The notes beneath the pieces were generated by a model. It made no database searches, had not been told where the DNA came from, and saw nothing but the letters and a program-made list of their open reading frames with translations. This document shows positions 1 through 10,179 of a stretch of 64,000 nt of DNA, piece after piece. The stretch covers positions 120,217,781 to 120,281,780 of the forward strand of contig NC_061120.1 in assembly GCF_002878395.1 (NCBI RefSeq), read 5' to 3'. Origin of the DNA: Capsicum annuum (lineage: Eukaryota > Streptophyta > Magnoliopsida > Solanales > Solanaceae). Numbering within the stretch: position 1 is the stretch's first letter; each line of letters opens with the position of its first letter. A program made the translations under genes and the position numbers.

Positions 1-1372
1 CTCATCATTAGGAACTGAGCCTGCCTAAGCAACTTCAGAAACTTGTACCTCTACTTTAGGTACTAAACTAGGGCCTTCAACTGATAAGTTCACCTCAACC
101 CTCACCCCTCTATCAAGTGTCAGCCTTGGCTGATTTTTCTCATAGCAAATAGGGTTGTGGGTCTTGGTGGCATAAAAAATCTCATGAATCCTAGCAATAT
201 ATGGTAACCCTGCCTCTGTGAATTACCTGGTAATCAGACAAGGGAATGGATAAGCTGTGTCATATCTTATTACCCAAATCTTGATCTCTTCAGCAATAAT
301 CTCCCCAAAATTCAGCTTAAGGTTGGCCACAAGACATTCGACCAATATTATTTGATCATCACCCAGAATATTGTCTCCGTCGGTCGGCACCAAATGGGTG
401 TGCACAACACCCCACCAAAATTTTGGCTCTTGAGTAAAAAAAGCCTTGTAAATACGCTCACTGGGTCAGGTCAGCCATAAAGGGTCTCCCTCAGCTATAA
501 GTTTAGCTAACCAATGATGCTGGCCATCCTTACTCTTTAGACGATGGTAGAATATAGGATTTGTGTCCTGAGGATTGAAGTTGGATCCATGTAGAAACCT
601 ATTGATAGTCGTATCAGAAATATCTACATTTACCCCATGAACCGGAACTCTGGTAAGCAAAGGTTGGTCTGCTGTGGTCTCTCCACTTTTGCATATGCTT
701 TCTAATCTTGCCTGGTAGTTCGCATAGAACTCCTGGACTACTGTAAGGTAAAATGGTCTACCTCCCTTAGCATTCTATCCCAGCCCATAATCTCAGAATT
801 TCTTCTCAACTACAGGATACCCAGGAAACCCTGTGATGATGACTCTCTTCTTTGGAAACACTAGCCGACTGGTAGATCTTCTTTTTGTTCTAATCAACCC
901 TTTGAAGAAGATATCTTCCGCTTCAAGGATCTGCTATCTAGCACTCTCTCAAACCTCTAAATTCCTATATTTTATCAAAGTTTCCCGAACTGGGGGTTCC
1001 TTCTTATCTTGATTTTCAGTCGAGGGAGTTTCAGAGGATGGTTCCTCAGAATCAGATTTTCCAGACTCTGCCTTTTCTGCCTCTGGTTCTTCAGATTCAT
1101 CCTCTTAGACTCAGACTGAGTAGATTTAGTTTTCTTAGAACCCTCTGCTCTGATGACTCACTCTCAGATGGGGTGGTAGTCTCAGTATCATCATTATTCT
1201 CCACCGCAATGGGTTTAGGTAGAGAAGGTGACTTTGGGCAGGGTTTCTTTCTTCTCCACCTGAGCAGTGGTTCTTTATCTTCATAATCAGAGTCTTCATC
1301 AATAAGCTTACGAACCACTTTAGGCTTGGCATCTTTCTTGGAAGTGTTAGGATTCTTCCTTTTAGGTGCCAT
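1..1372 (-). pseudogene. envelope-like / plant transposon protein ORF of element J (partial)
   Basis: The likely start is the ATG at 1372-1370, opening MAPKRKNPN, followed by a lysine- and serine/acid-rich N-terminus (to about 1097). The better conserved part is lower down: residues around 660-466 (MLTRVPVHGVNVDIS, NRFLHGSNF) and 405-223 (VVHTHLVPTDGDN just upstream, KLNFGEIIAEEI, PFPCLITR). This pattern is what I know as the 'putative plant transposon protein' domain found downstream of gag-pol in Athila-group elements, sometimes called envelope-like. The N-terminal part is in a different frame from the 660-223 part, and several stops interrupt it, so it is a pseudogene. The C-terminus lies off the window. 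Function in the family is unproven. An alternative is a captured host gene, but position and family resemblance argue for the element ORF. Confidence 0.7.
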
Positions 1373-1471
1373 TAGAATGTTCCTGAACCATAAGACAAAC
1401 ACAAGTTAATAATCAAGGTATAACAGTCAAAACATAATATTCAAGTTCACTTAGCATTATTATCTAACTTG

Positions 1472-1620
1472 TGACGACGTGGCTGATAAGGCGTCATATT
1501 TGTGATAACCTATCAGCTATGTCACCAGCCTTAAATAGAACTGGCATACTTTTTTCAAACTTGTGACGACATTCCTGATAAGGCATCACAGTTCTGATAG
1601 CCTATTAGGCAGTCAGCTCA
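1472..1620. repeat. two quasi-palindromic ~92-bp-period units (J internal, cluster 1)
   Basis: Unit starts at 1472 and 1563 are 91 bp apart. Each has a core of about 57 bp opening TGACGAC and holding CTGATAAGG plus an inverted second half (CCTATCAG or a decayed form). In the first unit, 25 bases of the left half match the reverse complement of the right half at 17 positions, and 7 of the 8 mismatches are transitions. The same unit occurs at 2123, 2213 and four times in the J LTR (6034-6370). Confidence 0.8.
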
Positions 1621-2122
1621 GAATTTTTCCCTCACTCAGTTTGCATTCATAATTTTGGGACCAAATTCTTCGTATAATCACATGGAATTTTTATTTTTGT
1701 ACTTAGGTTTTTCAAATTTTTGCAATTTAGGAACAACTTAACCCTAATTTCTGATTTCCATGCTATTAAACTTGAACTCAAGTTTCTTCCTTTAGAGAAT
1801 CATGTTTTCAACAACTTGACCACTTTAATGATAGGAGAACAAATTTATGAGCACACTTAATGAGTTGAATCCACTTGATTACGCGAGACGGAAGAAAAGA
1901 TAAGAGATAGACTCTGATTTTCCTTGCAATCCCACAACTATCAGGAAGGAGGTTTCTTTATATACTTGGGAGTGTTTTGAAAGGAAGTAAATATCCTACT
2001 AACGAAATAAAATAATACTAAGAAGAAAATAAAATAAAGCGGGAACCTGAAGGGTTTGGATCTGGGTCGGGTTGGATTTGGGTCAATTTGGGCCTAGATT
2101 TTTAGAAACAAAATGATGGCTA
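1621..2122. other. non-coding spacer of element J
   Basis: AT-rich sequence between two repeat clusters, upstream (minus strand) of the envelope-like ORF. I see no ORF of note, no splice or promoter signal I would trust, and no close match elsewhere in the window. Confidence 0.5.
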
Positions 2123-2268
2123 ATGACAACTTATGATAAGCCGTTACAAATATGAAAGCCTATCATGGAGGTCATCAGCCTTAACAGAGAAGGTCTCCAT
2201 TGCTGGTCTTTCTGATGACATAGGTGATAAGCCGTCACAGTTGTGATAGCCTATAATGAATGTCGTCA
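2123..2268. repeat. two quasi-palindromic ~92-bp-period units (J internal, cluster 2)
   Basis: Units start at 2123 (TGACAACTTATGATAAGCCG) and 2213 (TGATGACATAGGTGATAAGC), 90 bp apart. The second ends with GAATGTCGTCA, which mirrors its start. Same family as the units at 1472-1620 and 6034-6370. Confidence 0.8.
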
Positions 2269-2378
2269 AGATCACTTGTCTTGCATTCTTCAGTTTTTAC
2301 CTTGACCTTTTTGTACCTCTTCAGTTCCTTCCTATTGCTACCTAAATGAATAAAAAGAAGGCATAAAAATAAAATTTT

Positions 2379-2425
2379 GGGTTGCCTCCCAATAACGCTT
2401 GATTTAGTATCGCGACACGACTTGG
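2379..2425 (-). other. conserved pol-terminus-like motif of Athila-type elements
   Basis: The plus strand reads GGTTGCCTCCCAATAACGCT followed by a TTGATTTAGTATCGCGACACGACTT-type sequence. On the minus strand this gives the GGGAGGCAACCC block that I know from the end of the gag-pol ORF in many plant Athila-like elements. Here it lies only about 40 bp after the protease reading ends, as if the whole RT-integrase region had been removed. The assignment rests on recall of the family. Confidence 0.45.
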
Positions 2426-2438
2426 TTATCTTGACTAC

Positions 2439-2878
2439 TCAAAGTTTGTCAAGATGCCGTATCACTACCTTATTACCACATTCCTGGAATACATACATAA
2501 CCGAGAAGATACTCATGTCCTCTAACAGCTTCATAGGAGGTTGTATTTTGAATCTGGCCTCCTTTTTTCCATACCTGAATTTGAGCTCATTGAGCTCCAT
2601 ATCAACCAATACTCTTCCCGTGGCTAATAAATGGTCTAACCAAAATGATGGGTACCTCAAAATCAACATCATAATCCAATATCACAAAATCTACAGGCAA
2701 AATAAAGTCATCTACTTTTACCGGCACATCATGCAATACACCTACTGGTCGTTTCACCGATATGTCTACCATAACAAAAAGCATCGTTATGGGGGTAGGC
2801 TCCCCCAATCCAAGATTTTTGTAGATATCAAGCGGCATTAGATTTATACTTTCTCCTAAGTCTCATAAAGCTTTGGTA
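2439..2878 (-). pseudogene. aspartic protease domain of element J
   Basis: A retropepsin-like protease that would process Gag-Pol. Reading leftward from about 2870: a catalytic DLGES motif (usual form DLGAS; D kept), INLMPLDIYKNLGLGEP, then VGVLHDVPVKVDDFILPVDF and VPIILVRPF. A frame change then leads into ATGRVLVDMELNELKFRYGK (about 2620-2560), typical of the segment after the protease in this group. One in-frame stop precedes the DLG motif. It follows gag in the same order as in intact relatives. After HLDKL (2439) there is no RT, which is the odd point of this element. Confidence 0.8.
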
Positions 2879-4930
2879 AACTTCATGGACCTAACTGTGC
2901 ATAGTATAGTAAATGCTCCAGGGTCAGGCTTTTTCTGCACTAAGGTTTATGAAGAAACGGCACTACAGTGGTGGATGTTGTCCACCGGCTCACATCTTAC
3001 CTTCCACTTCTTTGTTAGCAATTCCTTCATAAATTTAGCATATTTTGGCATTTGCCCAAGTGACTCCATCAGTGGCACGGTCACTGTCAATTGTTTCAGT
3101 ATTGCCATGAACTTGTTAAATTTCTCGTTATCTTCTTTCTTTTTCAATCTCTGAGGAAATAGAGGTGGTGGTCTTGGCATTTGTTTCAATGCCACTTCCC
3201 CTTCTTTTCATCTTCTTTCTCTAAAATATCAACAATGCCATCCAGCTTCTCAGACTCCACTGGATTGCGTCCTTTTGATTCATTAACATTTACCTCCTCT
3301 ACAGCTTTGCCTGTAGAAAGGCTAGATAACACCTTACCAATCTGAGTGGTAATCACCATGCAAGAGCCATCAATCCATGGGTTCTAAATTGTATCACTAG
3401 GTAAAGTACCAGTTTTTCTCTAGTTCAGAGTAGCCGAAAGTTGGCTCATCTGCTGCTCCAACTGCTTAGGACGCAGAGTGTGAGCTAACCAACTGACAGA
3501 GGGTAGAAAACTGACTTTTCATATTAGTTACCCCTGATTTGGTTGCCACGACTCCCTTCAATAACTTTTCCATTATGTCCTCCATGGACATCTTGCCAGA
3601 ACTAGTTGTCGCAGCATCCCGACTTCCAGGAGGAATATACAAACCACTCCTATCATTATTATTTCTCCAATGTCCCTGCTCCCTATCTTTATAATCAGGC
3701 TTGTCATAGAAATTCCGATCTTGGTTCCCTTGGATATTGCCTCAAAAATCCCTCTGATTACTCACATAGTTTGCCTCAGCATCAACACCTACAGATACAG
3801 TACCCTGAGAATCCACAGCCTTGACCATTTCAGTCTTGCCATATAGCAAGTTCTTAGCCAACAAGTCCATCTGTGTTTTCAAGTGGGCAATGTCCTGATC
3901 TCATTCCTCATCTCTTCTATGTTGCTTCACAGTAATACCACCAGCAACAATAGGGCTAGACACTACAGAATCCCTAGTGTGCCAAGCTTGACTCTGCTTG
4001 GTTATTCTATTTAGCATGTCGAAAGCATCCAAAAAAGAGAGGTCAATGAATGAACCACCTGTAGCATTGTCCATAATAGGCTTCATCACAGAGTTGAAAG
4101 CTCAATACAAAGTCTCCATAAAGTGTAAGTCTGTCATATTTTGGTTCAGACATTGTGCAAGTTTCTTCTTAAATCTTTCCCAGGTTTTGTGCAGTGCTTC
4201 AGTCGGAAGCTGTCTGAAGTTGCTAATTTCGTCCCTCAACTATACCCTTCTGGAGAGTGGAAATAACCGTTCTAGGAACACATCTTTCAACTGTCTCCAG
4301 TTGGTTATAGAATCAGGCTCTAACTCATTCAGCCACATTATTGCCTCCCCAGATAGAGACAAAGGAAACAATCTCAACCTAATCGTATTCTGGCTCACCC
4401 CCGGATTGTCAAAGAATTTGCAAATGGTGATGAAATTCACCAAATGCATATACGGATCATCACCAGGCAAGCCTCCAAATAACCCCTTTAGATTCAGGAA
4501 TTGGATCATAGTACTTGTTATTCTGAACTTTGCACCTGGTGCCAACGGTGGGGGAATGATAGAACCCGTTGCACTAGCTTCGTCCATTCCTTCATCATCT
4601 TCATCAGCCTCATATTGTATAGGCTGTTGACCATACCTTCCTCGGACTGGACGATTTCTGTTAACATTTCTCTGTACTGGTACAGTAACTTGCTTAGTTC
4701 TCCTTGGGTTTTGAGGATTCAACAATTCCTCATCACCTAGGTCTTCATTATCAGGGTTTTGGTGACGTGCTTGTTGACCCAAATTTTTCACATTCACCTA
4801 AGCCCTAAATAAAGAAATTAGTCTTTCTGCTTCCTGTTGTTCAACCATTCTTCCAATTAGTTGAGGTTCTGGATTGATTAGTAATAGAGGTTCTCCAGAA
4901 CTTCTCGTGCTTGGAATAAACAACACAGTA
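2879..4930 (-). pseudogene. gag: gag of Athila-like element J
   Basis: Capsid/nucleocapsid polyprotein that packages element RNA. The best block is 4797-4240: a basic/acidic N-terminal stretch (RTKQVTVPVQRNVNRNRPVR), then the retrotransposon gag core with FGGLPGDDPYMHLVNF, NTIRLRLFPLSLSGEAIMWL and ITNWRQLKDVFLERLFP. It continues after a break at 4089-3901 (DNATGGSFIDLSFLDAFDML, AWHTRDS) and ends with the proline/lysine segment at 3195-2947 (PPPLFPQRLKKKEDNEKFNK, MPKYAKFMKELLTKKW). All three blocks are standard for Athila-group gag. The start is uncertain: reading similarity extends upstream to about 4930, with a stop near 4800. Stops and frameshifts make it non-functional. Confidence 0.85.
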
Positions 4931-5026
4931 CCTACAATAAACAGAAACAACAAATAATCGTAAATCACAAAAACTTAACTAACAATAAATTTTCACTCAC
5001 AAAATTTTCAGTCTACAACCGTATAA

Positions 5027-5042
5027 CCCGGCAACGGTGTCA
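5027..5042 (-). other. primer binding site, tRNA-Asp type (element J)
   Basis: The plus strand CCCGGCAACGGTGTCA corresponds closely to the 3' end of plant tRNA-Asp (CCCGGCAACGGCGCCA), two transitions away. It lies just inside the LTR edge, with a 4-base gap, which fixes the minus orientation of J. Confidence 0.85.
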
Positions 5043-5046
5043 TTTT

Positions 5047-6377
5047 TGATAATGATTAAATTAAACTATTGAATGGGTGTAAGCAATAGTTGTCAATATA
5101 AAACCCAACTAGGTTGGGGTCAAATCTCACAGGGAATAGGGTGTGAATGTCAATTTGTTTACGAAATGCTTTACTGATAGTTTACCGTTTCCGAAAGATG
5201 GGGGTTTAAGGTTCACAATGAATCAATTTTCACTTTCTGAACTTTAGTGTTGTAATCAATATAAATGGGAAACAAGAGCTATGTTCACCAAGGGTTTCAG
5301 GAATTGTCAGATACTAGGTAATGCTGGAGATTCTCGGAATGAGCAGAATAACAGAATATCCCTGACCATTATACTATCTAACTCATCTCTCGACCTCACC
5401 AGACAATTTATTATCTAATTCTCTCGAACTTAGATAACTTATCTATTTCCAATAGGATGTTATCTCAAGTATATTAATCCAGTTACGACATTAATCATTA
5501 AACAAAAGGTTGGTAGCTTCCGAGTCCCTGTTGATAATTCACGTCCTCCAGTTTATTTCTCCGTTAGAAGAAAATAAAACCTAAGGCATAACCTAATGTT
5601 TGCAACCACTAGATTTTTAGTTAAAACATAGAATCTCAAGATGTTTTACTACTCTTTGAATCCGTTAAATACCTAGTATCATATCAAACCCTAATCCATG
5701 GATCCCATAACTCCGGCTAATGAAATTAACCGCTTATGACTTGAAGAACGAAATAACAAGTTGAATTCATGATTATAATGATAAACTTACAATTGGATAG
5801 AAAACAACAAGTAGTTCCTCCAATTTAATCACAAGGTAGAAACCCTAAAAATAGTTGATACAAAAAATACAAGAATATTTTATGAGAGAGAGCAAAAATA
5901 CGTGTCTCTCTTCATAGTATTGATGTCTGGTAGATGAATTCTTGAATTAATCAAAAACCCTAAAAGATGCTATTTATACTAAAGCCTAATTAAGGAAATA
6001 AAATAACAAAATTAATAAAATTGTTCAGAATAGGTGACGCCCAGTCTAACTCCGCGTCAAGAATTTGATGCCCTATCACGTATGGTGTCAGAGAGGCTTC
6101 AGTTGCCTTCATGTTTTGTCTTAGACTGACGATGTGGCTGACACCTCATCAGGGATCTGACGGCGTATCACCAGCTTCGCCAGATATCTTTTTCCCATGC
6201 TAACTTTCTACTTAAGGATGACGCCATTCTTGATGCCTTATCATGACTTTGACGCCATATCACCGGCATCGTCATAACTGCTCCTCAAACTGCAACTCCC
6301 TGGTTAAGGGTGATGACAATGCTGATAGGCTATCATGAGGCTGACTACTTATCACGGAGGTCGTCAGCTTAGGCTTC
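5047..6377 (-). repeat. 5' LTR of element J, truncated at its outer (U3) side
   Basis: Starts with TG at 5047, next to the primer site, and includes the GGTTGGGGTCAAATCTCACA block, which I recognise from many plant Athila-type LTRs. A leader of AT-rich sequence leads to four tandem quasi-palindromic units (6034-6370). LTR B begins at about 6378, directly after the last unit, so the outer end of this LTR is missing or displaced. The partner LTR is off the window. Confidence 0.7.
6034..6370. repeat. tandem array of four quasi-palindromic units, ~92-bp period (J LTR)
   Basis: Units start at 6034, 6127, 6219 and 6311, spaced 93, 92 and 92 bp. Each carries TGACG/TGATGAC-type starts, TGATGCC or CTGATAGGC centres, and inverted partners such as GGCATCGTCA or GGTCGTCAGC. 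Linkers of about 30-35 bp between cores are not conserved. The array is in the U3 part of the LTR for an element read on the minus strand. Confidence 0.85.
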
Positions 6378-7105
6378 GAACATGAACCGAATATGGGCCC
6401 TATCTTAGTGGGCTTCTCGAGCCCAACAAGGACCGAAGATTACCTCGTTAACCCAACCCAACCATTAATCAATCCACAACTGTTGGATGAACTCCAAACA
6501 TATAACAAGAGAGAAGAAACAAGACTAATAAACATAACTTAAGAATCTCTAATCATTCCATTAATGTCAACATACTAGACCAACATACCCAAGTCCATAG
6601 TCATCCACAAAGCCTTTACAAATCCGATGTCTATAATATTTTGGGACATGCCCCCGACAATATCCAAATACCAAGTCTAAAACAAGTCTATGACACAATA
6701 TAGAAAGACCGTGAAGGTGTATGCTTTCCAAAGTATGGAATCTCACCACCTCAATGTAACACATGAATGCTCGAACACCTAGTCACTGTGCAGGAAGAGA
6801 AGAAGAAGCTACGACCCCTATGTCACGTGTGGACACAACTCTCGGAGAGAGTTAGTAGTTGGAGTTTTAGCATGTAACTTAAGGGTAAGGATAAAATAGT
6901 AACATTATTCAAAACCAATTCAAACCATCATAAGCAACCACATTTATATACATAGTCATACATGTAGATATATATAGATACATAAAGTACAAGACAAAGG
7001 AACAAGGCTTAGCATACATTTTGAAGCACTTGATCATGTCACATAGAGTAGAGAACTATAACCTTCCACTTTTATAGTTTGGAATGATTGAACTTCCCGG
7101 TCATG

Positions 7106-7240
7106 TTAGGCAAGTGGGCTCTAACCTTAAGCCATCTTATTTATTAAGCAAGTGGACTCTAACCAAAAGAAATTTTTATTAGGCAAGTGGTCTATAACCA
7201 AAATCCATTTTATTAGGCAAGTGGACTCTAACCACAAGCT
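7106..7240. repeat. four ~35-bp imperfect repeats in LTR B
   Basis: Each unit contains TTAGGCAAGTGGACTCTAAC or a close variant. It lies at the same relative place as the nine 38-bp units of LTR C (13183-13520), which share the TAGGCA...GGA/GCTCTAA pattern. Confidence 0.8.
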
Positions 7241-8279
7241 GTTGTGACCATTATGAGTCGATATTGGGACTTGAACCCTTTGTCCATTCAATGACATCCA
7301 TTTAACTCGATGCTTAAGGACTCCAACTTATTTAGCCAATTCAAACCGCTAAGGTTACATTTTAAAACCATATGTGACCATAAGGTCTTTATGAAACCAT
7401 TTATCAACCAACCAATTTAATAGGCCAATGCCTTTGTTCAAATCATCATTTAAGTTAATTTGTTGTCATCAATACCCATACTAAACCATTCATTCTTCAT
7501 TAGCATTCTTGTATCAAGCTTTAGTTCAAAACACAATTCAATTTCATGTTTAGGGATTCTAACCCACCCCCTTAACCAATCAAATTACCAAAGTCACTAA
7601 TTAACTCATTACATAGCCAACAGGGCCTTTACAATACCATTTACCAACCATTCATACTTATTTGGACATCGCACTAGTTCAAAAGACCATTAACATATGA
7701 CTAGTTATTTCTCTTAGACATTTTCACAAACACCTTAAAGGCGTACCTTTTACCAAGACCAAAATCAAGGTATAAATCATCAAGCTTAGGGTTACTCTTG
7801 ACCCATTTGTTAAACTATAATCATCAAGCACCCATATGTACAACTCATTACCAAAAACATGTATAAACACAAGTTTAAACAAGAGAAAACAATACTTATT
7901 ACTATGCATCAAAACCCTCAATATTTTGTTTCAAAAACTGCCATTTACAAGTCATAATCAATGTTTAAAACACATGATATTTTGAACTAACAAAGAGGGA
8001 AAGAGTTACATGCCTTAACAAGGTGATTCACAGAAAGAACTTGCCCCCTTTTAGCCTTTAGATGAACACTTGTGGAACCCTAGCCTCCAATCTTCAAGAA
8101 TGAGTTAGAGAGTGTTTTTTGTGAGTTTTGATCTTCCAATTAGTGTTATGAGAGTCCAAAACATGATATATAACGTGGGGAATAAAATTTTTGGGGTGGG
8201 AAAGGTAGGAATGTCCTCAGCTTAAAAACTGAAATTTTCTCATAGGAGGGTATGATTTTCACACCTAAATCATACCTTA

Positions 8280-8309
8280 GGGTACGAGTGGTACCCTTAA
8301 CTCATACCC
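8280..8309. repeat. inverted repeat around GGTACC in LTR B
   Basis: Left arm GGGTACGAGT (8280-8289) and right arm ACTCATACCC (8300-8309) are reverse complements with one mismatch, and the palindrome GGTACC starts the space between them. Equivalent elements are in LTR C (15173-15201) and LTR A (57120-57143). Confidence 0.85.
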
Positions 8310-8652
8310 TAGGCCATACCTAGGACCCCATACTAATAGAAATACGAGCACCAGATCCTAGGTCATATTTTATCATATGATAAGTACCATGGGAACCGTA
8401 CCTTTGTTAGAGTCACCTAGACCAAACTTTGGTCATCATACGACTTAGCAATATACACCTCGTATCCTACCATATGACTAGTATGGTGCTTAGTCATATC
8501 TTTGCCAAAAACCAACCCAAACACACTAACTAACATATAAGAAAGGGGCCCTAACCCATACCCAAACATACTTCAAGTACCTTATTGTTATATGCTTTCC
8601 AGAAACTCTAACTTAGGCAATTTTTCTAAAGAACGAAAGCCAAGGTGTTTCA

Positions 8653-8664
8653 ATTCTCCCCCAG
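8653..8664 (-). other. polypurine tract of element B
   Basis: Minus strand CTGGGGGAGAAT directly before the LTR TG. It primes plus-strand DNA synthesis in this family. Same sequence type as at 57479 (A) and 39413 (F). Confidence 0.8.
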
Positions 8665-8789
8665 TTGGATCATTCATCATCGAATAAAGGGTAAGTAAGC
8701 ACAAGCACGAGTTAACATATCATTAAAAATCAAACAAATCTTTAATCAAGTTAGAAAACAAAAACATACAACAAAGATAAGAAAATCAA

Positions 8790-10110
8790 CACATACCTTA
8801 AGCATGAGTTTCTGGAACGGGGAACAAATGCGGATACTTGGACTTCATGAACTCTTTCGCCTACCAAGTAACTTCCTCAGACTTTTGGTTCCTCCATAGA
8901 ATCTTCACCCAAGCCACCCTTTTCATTCACAACTGGAGAACTTGTTGACCCAAGATCCTCACCGGGACCTCCTCATATGACAAAGAGTCCGAAATACCAA
9001 TATCCTCCAAAGGAACAACTAATGAAGGATCATCTATACATTTTTGGAACATGGACACGTGGAATACCATATGGATGGAGCTCAAACTAGAGTGAAACTC
9101 CAACTCATAGGCAACCAACCCTCTTCAAATTCAAATGTGGACCAACATACTTAGGACTAAGGTATCCCTTCTTACCAAACCGCATCACTCCTTTCATGGT
9201 AGATACCTTTAAAAATACCCAATCATCAATACTAAACTCCAAATCCCTATGCCTCACATCCACATAGGAATTTTAGTGACTTTGAGTAGCTTTTAACCTA
9301 TCACGAATCACCTTCATCTTTTCTAAGGCTTAGTGTACCTAATCAGGGCCAAACAACTTACCCTCACCAGCTTCATACCATGCAATAGGAGAACGACATC
9401 TCCTACCATACAATTTCTCAAAAGGAGCCATACCAATGCTAGAGTGACAACTATTATTATAGGCAAATTTAATCAAAGAAAAATAGTCGTACCAACTACC
9501 ACCATAATCAATCATATAAGCACACAATAAATCTTTCAATATTGGAATGGTCCTCTCTACTTGTCCATCCATCTGCGGGTGGAAAGTGGTACGAAGGCAC
9601 ACCTTAGTTCCTAAACTTTTTTGAAATGACTTATAAATATGAGATGAGAACGGAGTCCCATGGTCCTAAATGATATAAACCAGAGCACCATGCAACTTCA
9701 CAATCTCCTCAAGATACAACTTAGAATAATCCTCTACCAAAAAACTAGTCCTCACCAGTAAGAAGTGAGTGTACTTGGTCATCCTATCCACAATGACCCA
9801 AATAGAATCACAATGATTTTGAGACTGAGGAAAACTACTAATGAAATCCATATTAATTACCTCTCACTTCTATTCTGGAAACTAAATCTCTTGGTACAAA
9901 CCTTCGGGCCTCATATGCTCAACTTTCACTTGTTGACATACCATAAACTTAGCCACACAGCTAGACACATATCATTTTATATTACTCTACCAATAGAACT
10001 CCTCAAGATCATGTTACATATTTGTAGAACTAGGATGAGAAGCATACGGAGATACATGAGACTTGGCCATAATCCTTTCCCTCAATCCATCGATGTCGGG
10101 AACACTTAAC
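8790..10110 (-). pseudogene. integrase with C-terminal chromodomain, element B
   Basis: Chromovirus integrase, which inserts the DNA copy and is guided by a chromodomain. Read leftward: zinc-binding region (YQGGLSVPDIDGLRERIMAK at about 10130-10060), core beginning near 9851 with MDFISSFPQSQNHCDSIWVI (first catalytic D kept), VDRMTKYTHFLLVRTS, KLHGALVYII, then HPQMDGQVERT (catalytic E kept) and NNSCHSSIGMAPFEKLYGRR (9602-9339). The SDRG block with the second D falls at a break. The tail carries VAYELEFHSSLSSIHMVFHV (9118-8927) and a chromodomain reading ILGQQVLQL, stop, VAWVKILWRNQ, EEVTW, stop, ending in KYPHLFP near 8815. Stops and frameshifts inactivate it. Confidence 0.85.
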
Positions 10111-10179
10111 CCACCTTGGTATCTCAAGATACCATCACCACCAATCAAAAAATCAAGAAACTTTTGTTGACCTATATTA

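Larger units (their letters stand above)
1..6377 (-). mobile_element. Athila-like LTR retrotransposon (element J), 3' end outside window
   Basis: Read on the minus strand from right to left: truncated 5' LTR, primer site complementary to tRNA-Asp, gag, aspartic protease, then about 1 kb of spacer and an envelope-like ORF running off the left edge. The gag and protease wording is that of the non-chromoviral Athila group, and a tRNA-Asp primer is known for that group. No RT, RNase H or integrase is present: the protease reading ends near 2440 and the next ORF starts at 1372. The 3' LTR would lie left of position 1. The 5' LTR is interrupted at about 6377 by the end of element B. Coding parts contain stops and frameshifts, so the copy is dead. 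Confidence 0.8.
6378..8652 (-). repeat. 3' LTR of element B
   Basis: About 2.28 kb. The right end (GGTGTTTCA then ATTCTCCCCCAG) shows an LTR terminus followed by the polypurine tract. The left end aligns with the start of LTR A (55330): both have a GGGCC block, a TGGGN(C/T)CTC(A/G)AG block and AACATATAACAAG. The left TG has decayed to GA. It contains a four-unit repeat (7106-7240) and an inverted repeat at 8280-8309. Confidence 0.75.

Noticed and set aside
1038..1286. Plus-strand open frame of 82 codons
   Set aside because: It is antisense to the better supported minus-strand envelope-like ORF and shows no domain.
1097..1372. Lysine- and acid-rich ORF as a nuclear host protein
   Set aside because: Low-complexity text; it continues into the envelope-like domain of element J and has the expected place in that element.
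2377..2841. Plus-strand open frame of 154 codons
   Set aside because: It lies opposite the protease reading of element J; family resemblance is only on the minus strand.
3998..4630. Plus-strand open frame of 210 codons, the longest in the window
   Set aside because: Antisense shadow of gag of J, whose core motifs are clear on the minus strand.
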